In this document: positions 32,923 through 38,056 of the stretch, one piece after another
Layout of the letters: each line of letters begins with the position of its first letter
Numbering within the stretch: position 1 is the stretch's first letter
Assembly: GCA_937922655.1 (NCBI GenBank)
Contig: CALAJH010000056.1
Span: 1-38,056 of the forward strand
Direction: 5' to 3'
Source of the DNA: an uncultured Bacteroidia bacterium
GTDB lineage: Bacteria > Bacteroidota > Bacteroidia > J057 > CALAJH01
Length of the DNA: 38,056 nucleotides
Notes under the pieces: generated by a model
Told to the model about the DNA's origin: nothing
The model's database searches: none
Seen by the model: the letters and a program-made list of their open reading frames with translations, nothing else
Program-made: the position numbers and the translations under genes

Positions 32923-33524
32923 AGTCCCAAAGCGACCAAACCCAAAAATATCATCACGGCGATGGCGACGCCCGTGATTTTTTCCCAATTCATTTTTCCC
33001 GAACCGAGACTTCCGACGGTTTCGACGCTGACGGCGTATCGGCCGAGTTCGCCGAGTTGTTGAAAGGCGGCTTCGTGGTCGGGCATGATTTCGAGGCATC
33101 GCGTGAGCGCCTTTTCGGCGGCGGCTTTGTCGCGCGGGTCGGCCTCGCGTTGCCAACGTTTTTTATAGGCCGTGCCGAGTTCGTAGAAGGCCTCGGCGGC
33201 AAACGGCTTGATGGCCGCCGCTTTTTGCAACTGTGTGATGGCCTCGTCCCAGCGCCCGTATTTGGAAAAACCTTTGCCGCGTGCCAGATGGTCTTCGTAA
33301 TAGGCGTCGAGGGTTTGGAGGTCGTTTTCGGTGAAGCCGAGTTCGCGGGTGAGTTGGTCGATGTCCGCCGCCGTAAATTTGGGTTGGGACTGCAAGGCGG
33401 CGGCGCGGCTCATATAGGTCTGCACCAATATTTCTTCATCCGTACCGGCGTTGCCAAATAACTCTTTCACGGCTTTTTTCGGTGTATACGATGTTTTTTC
33501 GTTTAGGGTTGCGTTTGCGGGCAA
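32907..33524 (-). CDS. Tail-anchored TPR-repeat protein
   Basis: The product is about 205 residues if the TTG at 33524 is used; an ATG 37 codons on (33413) would give a shorter form, but the N-terminal part looks conserved and helical (KKAVKELFGNAG, then FTAADIDQLTRELGFTENDL). One to two TPR-like repeats lie at about 85-160 (GRWDEAITQLQKAAAIKPF, then AAEKALTRCLEIMPDHEAAF). The C-terminal end is a single hydrophobic helix, VAIAVMIFLGLVALGLW, so the protein is tail-anchored with its bulk in the cytoplasm. Its stop overlaps the start of nuoI by 16 bases. The function is unknown; a role in assembly of a membrane complex is a guess from position. Confidence 0.75.
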   Translation of the reverse strand: MPANATLNEKTSYTPKKAVKELFGNAGTDEEILVQTYMSRAAALQSQPKFTAADIDQLTRELGFTENDLQTLDAYYEDHLARGKGFSKYGRWDEAITQLQKAAAIKPFAAEAFYELGTAYKKRWQREADPRDKAAAEKALTRCLEIMPDHEAAFQQLGELGRYAVSVETVGSLGSGKMNWEKITGVAIAVMIFLGLVALGLWTLR

Positions 33525-33595
33525 AAGGCGCCGTCGGATTTTGCCCGCCCGCTCGACATTGTAACGAACATCGAACGGAGGTGGTTCCCCCGGCT

Positions 33596-34582
33596 TTATT
33601 TACGATATAAAACCGAGTGTACGGCGGCGACGATACGCGGCACGTTGGGCAGATATTCTTGAATAAGCGTGGGGGCGTAGGGGAGGGGAACGTCCCGTCC
33701 GGTAACGCGCAAAATGGGCGCGTCCAAATAATCGAACGCCCGTTTCTGCACCATATACGCCACCTCCGACGAAATGCTCGCCACGGGCCACGACTCTTCC
33801 ACAACGACGCAACGGTTGGTTTTTTTCACCGAGGCGACGACGGCGTCGTAGTCTATCGGGCGGACGGTGCGCAAGTCCACGACCTCGGCGTCTATGCCCG
33901 ATTTTTCGAGTTCTTTGGCGGCATCAAGGGTCAGGCCCGTCATTTTGCCGAAGGTTACGAGGGTAACGTCCTTGCCGGGGCGTTTGACGTCGGCTTTGCC
34001 GATGGGTACGAGAAAGTCCGGACTTTCGGGAACGTCGCCTTTTTGGTTGTACATCAGCTCGGATTCCATGAAAACAACGGGGTTCGGGTCGCGGATGGCG
34101 GATTTGAGCAGGCCTTTGGCATCCTTGGGGTTGGAGGGGACGACGACCTTGATACCCGGGCAGTTGGCCAGCCAGCTTTCGAAGCATTGAGAGTGCTGTT
34201 GGCCCAATTGACCGGCGTTGCCCGTCGGCCCGCGAAATACGATGGGCGCCGAAAAATGCCCGCCCGACATCGAAAGAATTTTCGCCGCGCTGTTCACCAC
34301 CTGGTCTATGGCCAAGAGCGCAAAGTTCCAAGTCATAAATTCGATGATGGGCTTGAGGCCGACCATGGCCGCGCCCACGCCCAAGCCCGCAAATCCCAAT
34401 TCGGAAATGGGCGTGTCCCACACCCGTTCCGGACCAAACTTGGCCAGCATGCCTTCGCTGACCTTATAAGCGCCGTTGTATTCGGCGACCTCTTCGCCCA
34501 TTAGGAAAACGTCCGGGTCGCGCTCCATTTCCTCAATCATCGCCTCGCGCAGGGCCTCCCGAAATTGTATTTCTCTTGCCAT
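33596..34582 (-). CDS. pdhB: Pyruvate dehydrogenase E1 component, beta subunit
   Basis: The beta subunit forms the E1 enzyme with PdhA and decarboxylates pyruvate using thiamine diphosphate. The start at ATG 34582 (MAREIQFREALREAMIEEM) gives 328 residues, the normal length. Landmarks are VFLMGEEVAEYNGAYKVS, RVWDTPISELGFAGLGVGAA, RGPTGNAGQLGQQHSQ and the C-terminal transketolase region (VVDLRTVRPIDYDAVVASV, ILRVTGRDVPLPYAPTLIQ). The family also includes other 2-oxoacid E1-beta subunits, but AYKVSEGM and GQQHSQ favour the PDH type. PdhA is not adjacent. A TPR gene follows after 71 bases, then nuoI. Confidence 0.94.
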   Translation of the reverse strand: MAREIQFREALREAMIEEMERDPDVFLMGEEVAEYNGAYKVSEGMLAKFGPERVWDTPISELGFAGLGVGAAMVGLKPIIEFMTWNFALLAIDQVVNSAAKILSMSGGHFSAPIVFRGPTGNAGQLGQQHSQCFESWLANCPGIKVVVPSNPKDAKGLLKSAIRDPNPVVFMESELMYNQKGDVPESPDFLVPIGKADVKRPGKDVTLVTFGKMTGLTLDAAKELEKSGIDAEVVDLRTVRPIDYDAVVASVKKTNRCVVVEESWPVASISSEVAYMVQKRAFDYLDAPILRVTGRDVPLPYAPTLIQEYLPNVPRIVAAVHSVLYRK

Positions 34583-34887
34583 GACTTTCCGCCTATCAAT
34601 TGCAAAAATACGCACAATTTCGATAAACCCAAGCCCGGCTTTTTTTATATCCCTGTTTTTGGAGAAGGACGAAAAATTATCCACGAACCTCAACGAATCA
34701 AAATCCGCAGACCCGATTGATGGGTACGACTTTGGCAAAAAAGACCAAAAACAAACTTTGCAACATCGTTTTTCGAGAAAACGACACTTAAAAAACGGAA
34801 GATACAACGGGTAATAAAATCCATACGGATAAAAGACGTTAATCGTTTATCTCCGACGTCAAGGAATTTTTCGCATTTTTGCATGCC
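34583..34887. other. Divergent intergenic region between pdhB and the M20 amidohydrolase
   Basis: The 305 bases carry the pdhB promoter (34603-34632) and, next to the M20 start, a box-like CATTTTTG at 34874-34881, one base from TAnnTTTG and ending six bases before ATG 34888. No RNA gene or palindrome stands out. An upstream extension of pdhB's frame through here is not translated. Confidence 0.55.
34603..34632 (-). promoter_or_regulatory. Promoter of pdhB
   Basis: On the minus strand CTTG at the 34632 side and TATTTTTG at 34610-34603 are spaced by 19 bases. The box ends 20 bases before ATG 34582. Confidence 0.65.
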
Positions 34888-36057
34888 ATGATTATCGAAC
34901 AAATTCGAGCGGAGGCCCGTGCACTTGGACCGCGTTTGGTGGAATGGCGCAGGCATCTGCACCGGCATCCGGAGTTGTCGTACCAAGAGCGGGAAACGGC
35001 GGCGTTCGTCGCACAAACGCTCAACGACCTAGGGATTCGATGTGAAACGGGCGTGGCCGGCACGGGGGTCGTCGGTTACGTCGAAGGCGCGGATACATCG
35101 CGCACTACGGCCCTGCGGGCGGACATCGACGCGCTTCCCATTCACGAAGCCGACGACCGCGAATATCGTTCGACCCGCCCCGGGGTCATGCACGCCTGCG
35201 GCCATGACGCGCACACCGCCTGTCTTTTGGGCGCCGCCCGTATTTTGCAACGCCACCCCCCGCCCACGACCGTCAAACTCGTCTTTCAACCCGGTGAAGA
35301 AAAGTTGCCCGGCGGCGCCTCGATGATGATAAAAGAAGGCGTCTTAAACGGCGTGAACCGGATTTTTGGTCAGCACGTCATGCCCCTGATTCCGGCGGGA
35401 AAAATCGGCATGCGCCCCGGCAAATACATGGCCTCTTCCGACGAAATTTACTTGACCGTACGAGGAAAAGGGGGCCATGGCGCCCAACCCCATCTTGGCC
35501 TTGACCCCGTCGCCGCCGCCGCGCAAATCATCGTTTCCGCTCAACAGCTCGTTTCCCGACGCGCCGACCCCCGCATCCCTACCGTTCTAACCTTCGGCAA
35601 AATCGTGGCCAACGGCGCAACCAACGTCATCCCCGACGAGGTCTACATCGAAGGTACGTTCCGCACCTTTGACGAGGCGTGGCGCGACGAAGCCCATCGA
35701 ATTCTGAAAAATCTTGTCGAGTCGGTGGCGACGGCGCTGGGCGCAACGGCGGATTTACAAATCGTCCGCGGCTATCCGACGCTCTACAACGACCCCGAAC
35801 TCACCGCCCGCGCCCGTAACGTCATCGAAAATTTTGTGGGCAAAGCGAACGTCGTCGACCTCGACCTATGGCCGGCCTCCGAAGACTTTGCCTTTTACAC
35901 CCAACGAATCCCGGGTTTTTTCTACCGCTTGGGAACACGCAACGAATCCCGGGGGATTGTTCACGGCCTGCATACGCCCCGCTTCGACATAGACGAATCG
36001 GCGTTGGAAATCGGCGCGGGTATTTTGGCCGCATTGGCCTTCGAACCCGCGAACTGA
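34888..36057 (+). CDS. M20-family metal-dependent amidohydrolase
   Basis: This enzyme hydrolyses an N-acyl amino acid or related amide (the hippuricase/IAA-amino-acid hydrolase branch of M20). The start at ATG 34888 gives 389 residues; an in-frame TTG at 34879 is less likely. Landmarks are RRHLHRHPELSYQE, LRADIDALPI, the metal ligands in HACGHDAHT (102-110) and the PGEE (135-138), plus GGHGAQPHLGLDPV in the dimerisation region and ASEDFAFY near the C-terminus. The substrate cannot be named. A small zinc-finger/LRR gene starts one base after the stop codon, suggesting a two-gene operon. Confidence 0.92.
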   Translation: MIIEQIRAEARALGPRLVEWRRHLHRHPELSYQERETAAFVAQTLNDLGIRCETGVAGTGVVGYVEGADTSRTTALRADIDALPIHEADDREYRSTRPGVMHACGHDAHTACLLGAARILQRHPPPTTVKLVFQPGEEKLPGGASMMIKEGVLNGVNRIFGQHVMPLIPAGKIGMRPGKYMASSDEIYLTVRGKGGHGAQPHLGLDPVAAAAQIIVSAQQLVSRRADPRIPTVLTFGKIVANGATNVIPDEVYIEGTFRTFDEAWRDEAHRILKNLVESVATALGATADLQIVRGYPTLYNDPELTARARNVIENFVGKANVVDLDLWPASEDFAFYTQRIPGFFYRLGTRNESRGIVHGLHTPRFDIDESALEIGAGILAALAFEPAN

Positions 36058-36058
36058 C

Positions 36059-36703
36059 GTGTTCTGGCGCTGCTTGCATTGCGAAACCCATAACGCCCCC
36101 GAACGTTCGCGCTGCCTCATCTGCGGCGCCGAACGACTCTATACCGCAAGCGAAATAGGGCTGTTGCACGGCGTGGATTTCAACGGTCTTTCGGGAACGC
36201 AATGGTGGAACAACCTACCCAAAACCTACAAAACCCATTTTAGAAAACTTTTTGCCTTCAACGAACCGGACACGGAAACGCTTTTGCGCATACGGTTTAT
36301 GACGCGCTTGGATTTGTCACGCAAGGCCGTCGAAAGCGCCGAACCCTTGGCCGCCCTCCCCTACCTCGAACGTCTAAACCTCAACAGAACCCGCGTCCAA
36401 ACGCTTGTCCCCCTATCCAAACTTCGATATTTGACCGAATTGCGGCTCGACGGCACGCCGATAGAAAGTTTGTCGGCGCTCAAAGGTTTGACGAACTTGA
36501 AAAAACTATACGTTCGGGATTGTCCGGCGCTCGGCGCCGACGAAGTCGTCGTTTTTCGCGCCGCACGGCCCGATTGCCGTGTCCACGCCGACAAACCTAC
36601 GGACAAAACCTCCGCACGCAAATCGGCAGCCGAAGCGTCTTCGCTTGCCAAAACCGAAGACAAGCTTAAACGTTCAATTTTTTCGATTTTCAAACGCAAA
36701 TGA
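36059..36703 (+). CDS. RanBP2-type zinc finger plus leucine-rich-repeat protein
   Basis: The frame starts with GTG at 36059, one base after the M20 stop codon, and gives 214 residues without a signal peptide. The N-terminus matches the RanBP2-type zinc finger pattern W-x-C-x2-C-x3-N-x6-C-x2-C exactly: W3, C5, C8, N12, C19 and C22. Three or four leucine-rich repeats follow (about 80-155), for example LERLNLNRTRVQTLVPLSKL and LTELRLDGTPIESLSALKGL. A charged Lys/Ser/Ala-rich tail ends the protein. The role is unknown; protein or RNA binding is inferred from the two modules. The GTG start is chosen because the zinc finger begins at once. Confidence 0.8.
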   Translation: MFWRCLHCETHNAPERSRCLICGAERLYTASEIGLLHGVDFNGLSGTQWWNNLPKTYKTHFRKLFAFNEPDTETLLRIRFMTRLDLSRKAVESAEPLAALPYLERLNLNRTRVQTLVPLSKLRYLTELRLDGTPIESLSALKGLTNLKKLYVRDCPALGADEVVVFRAARPDCRVHADKPTDKTSARKSAAEASSLAKTEDKLKRSIFSIFKRK

Positions 36704-36722
36704 TGTTTACGCTACAAAAAGT

Positions 36723-37355
36723 TTAATTTCCCGAAAGATAGCGGTGAAATTCGGCCTTGACCGCGGGAGATTCAAAATCCCCGCGATAAGCGGCGGTAAC
36801 GGTGGAACTGTTCACATCCTCGACGCCGCGCATAATAACGCAATAATGTTTTGCGTCCACGACCACGGCGACGTGGGGGGTTTGCAAGGCGTCGCAAAGC
36901 GCGTCCGCGATTTGTTCCGTCAGCCGCTCTTGCACCTGCGGGCGGTGGGAATAATGACGAACGATGCGGTTGATTTTTGAGAGTCCGACAACCTTGCCCG
37001 TAGAATAATAAGCCACGTGCGCCACGCCGACTATCGGTACGAAATGATGTTCGCACATCGAATGAACGGCAATGTTTTTTTCGACGAGCATTTGCGAGTA
37101 GCCGTAACGATTTTCAAAAAGCTTGACTGCGGGACGATTTTGAGGATTGAGTCCGTCGAAAATTTCTTGGACGTACATTTTGGCCACGCGCCTCGGCGTT
37201 CCCGACAGGCTGTCGTCGTTAAGGTCCAAGCCCAAGGTTTCCATAATGGCGCGAAAATGCCGGGCTATGATTTCGATTTTTTCTTCATCCGAAAGCTCGA
37301 AAGCATCCGGCCGGATGGGCGAAAGCTCGACGGCCTCCATCAAATGTTTTTCCAT
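36723..37355 (-). CDS. folE: GTP cyclohydrolase I
   Basis: FolE converts GTP to dihydroneopterin triphosphate, the first step of folate and of pterin and queuosine precursors. The 210-residue protein has the zinc ligands C101 and H104 in SMCEHHFVPIVG and C172 in AKHYCVIMRGVED. LSKINRIVRHYSHRPQVQERLTEQI is the other family block. Length is normal. It starts six bases after the stop codon of the PTPS/QueD-type gene, and the two share an operon. Confidence 0.97.
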   Translation of the reverse strand: MEKHLMEAVELSPIRPDAFELSDEEKIEIIARHFRAIMETLGLDLNDDSLSGTPRRVAKMYVQEIFDGLNPQNRPAVKLFENRYGYSQMLVEKNIAVHSMCEHHFVPIVGVAHVAYYSTGKVVGLSKINRIVRHYSHRPQVQERLTEQIADALCDALQTPHVAVVVDAKHYCVIMRGVEDVNSSTVTAAYRGDFESPAVKAEFHRYLSGN

Positions 37356-37361
37356 ATTGAA

Positions 37362-37799
37362 TTATGCGCTCGCTTCGCCGCGATACTCAACAAAGTTGCG
37401 CGGCGTTTCGTATAAACGAATAAGGTGAAGGGTGGCGGGGGCTACGGCTTCTTTCAACTCGTTCCATATCGCGACGACAAAGTTTTCACTCGAAGGAATG
37501 ATTCCCCGCATAAATTCAACGTCCAAGTTGAGGTTTTTGTGGTCCACTTTGTTAATCACGCGGGTTTCGATGATGCGCTTGAGCCGGGAAAGGTCGAAGA
37601 CGTAACCGGTTTCGGGCTCGGGCGAACCGACAACCGTTACTTCGAGTTCGTAGTTGTGACCGTGCCAGTTGGGGTTGTTGCAAAGGCCAAAAACTTCGGC
37701 ATTTTTTTCGTCGGACCACGACGGATTGAACATCCTGTGGGCGGCGTTGAAATGCAACTTTCGCGTAACGTACACCTTTGGTCTCGACTCGTTTTCCAT
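37362..37799 (-). CDS. 6-pyruvoyltetrahydropterin/6-carboxytetrahydropterin synthase (PTPS/QueD family)
   Basis: This family works on dihydroneopterin triphosphate, the FolE product, making either 6-carboxytetrahydropterin for queuosine or 6-pyruvoyltetrahydropterin for biopterin-type cofactors. The start at ATG 37799 (MENESRPKVYVTRKLHF) gives 145 residues; the in-frame TTG at 37820 lies in the promoter box. Zinc ligands are H21, H46 and H48 (WHGHNY), with the catalytic Cys at 40 and D86-H87 and E131 present. The segment GLCNNPNWHGHNY is close to the PTPS-type CNNPNGHGHNY, so the product is not certain from sequence. It is the first gene of the folE operon. Confidence 0.92.
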   Translation of the reverse strand: MENESRPKVYVTRKLHFNAAHRMFNPSWSDEKNAEVFGLCNNPNWHGHNYELEVTVVGSPEPETGYVFDLSRLKRIIETRVINKVDHKNLNLDVEFMRGIIPSSENFVVAIWNELKEAVAPATLHLIRLYETPRNFVEYRGEASA

Positions 37800-37817
37800 A
37801 CCGAAATTCAAAACATA

Positions 37818-37825
37818 CAAATATA
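37818..37825 (-). promoter_or_regulatory. -7 box (TATATTTG) of the PTPS/QueD-folE operon
   Basis: An exact TAnnTTTG match on the minus strand, ending 18 bases before ATG 37799. A -33 partner is not clear. Confidence 0.55.
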
Positions 37826-37971
37826 CGTAAATAATTCCTTAGCGTACATTCAGGTTTGTTGGAGGCCGCCAATCCAATTTTTTTCAATCCAACCGACACA
37901 TGCCAACGCCTTGTGGGATGCCGATGAATACGGGCGGGCTCGTTATGTGTGCGGTCGATACGCCCGCAAAC

Positions 37972-38010
37972 AAAAAGGAGGCCGTCGCCAAAGACGAAGG
38001 CCCCCTTTTT
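37972..38010. terminator. Intrinsic terminator near the right edge
   Basis: AAAAAGGAGGCC at 37972-37983 pairs with GGCCCCCTTTTT ending at 38010, with one mismatch. T tracts result on both strands. It lies 26 bases downstream of the stop codon of the minus-strand gene that enters from the right edge. The rest of 37826-38036 shows nothing else. Confidence 0.75.
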
Positions 38011-38036
38011 GCGCCGTAAGTACGTCTACGTTCGGC

Positions 38037-38056
38037 TTATTCCACCACGACCAAAC
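38037..38056 (-). CDS. C-terminal end of a gene entering from the right, possible T9SS sorting tail
   Basis: The last codons read LVVVE then TAA at 38039-38037. Many T9SS type A sorting domains end in a similar KLVVV-type strand, and a terminator follows at the right distance on the same strand. With only five residues visible this is a suggestion. Confidence 0.35.

Noticed and set aside
1-38056. Search for tRNA, rRNA, CRISPR repeats, transposase genes, integrase genes and attachment sites
   Set aside because: No cloverleaf-like sequence, regularly spaced direct repeat, transposase motif or flanking inverted repeat was seen in any gap.

Overview
The window reads as chromosomal DNA of a Bacteroidota bacterium. 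Many genes are preceded by the phylum's promoter form (TTTG, 19-20 bases, then TAnnTTTG). ProRS is the archaeal/eukaryal-like form, S16 carries a long charged C-terminal extension, and there are secreted proteins of the type IX secretion (T9SS) style, PD40/OmpA envelope proteins, reg_prop/Y_Y_Y sensors and WG-repeat proteins. A dockerin-like tail on one propeller protein recalls Saprospiria-type secreted proteins, but placement below phylum is a guess. I see no rRNA, tRNA, CRISPR array, insertion sequence or prophage. The base and codon style is uniform apart from one A+T-richer membrane-protein gene.

Layout, left half. 1-1884: a secreted lamin-tail protein running off the left edge. 2071-4765: proS and, divergently, an M23 peptidase. 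4949-6750: a heme/iron-type ABC permease and ATPase. 6876-8111: an rRNA pseudouridine synthase with a long N-terminal extension. 8266-11646: a large PD40/OmpA lipoprotein-like or periplasmic protein with a roughly 460-residue charged tail. 11930-14005: a lone nuoK followed by a long-chain acyl-CoA synthetase. 14199-16439: an MBOAT/SGNH O-acylation pair. 16500-19637: a beta-propeller/dockerin-like secreted protein and a polysaccharide-type membrane protein. 19722-22400: an EVE protein, MeaB GTPase and two TPM proteins. 22513-24612: a WG-repeat protein.

Layout, right half. 25118-26455: a lone nuoF. 26932-27996: a baeRF3 (release-factor-like) protein, divergent from rpsP-rimM and a large one-piece sensor whose C-terminal PP2C-like domain seems to have lost its catalytic residues (28143-32321). 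32335-34582: pdhB, a tail-anchored TPR protein and a lone nuoI. 34888-36703: an M20 amidohydrolase and a small RanBP2-type zinc finger/LRR protein. 36723-37799: a PTPS/QueD homologue and folE. The right edge holds the last few codons of another probable T9SS cargo gene.

Taken together, most of the window is housekeeping (translation, complex I, pyruvate dehydrogenase, pterins) interleaved with cell-envelope genes. The points most worth a second look are: three complex I subunits scattered singly over 21 kb; an apparently dead phosphatase domain on a sensor that may be co-transcribed with rpsP-rimM; a PorE-like OmpA protein with a very long helical tail encoded by near-repeats; a eukaryote-style zinc finger on a bacterial LRR protein; and several genes whose -7 promoter box ends only 6-7 bases before the start codon, implying leaderless mRNAs.
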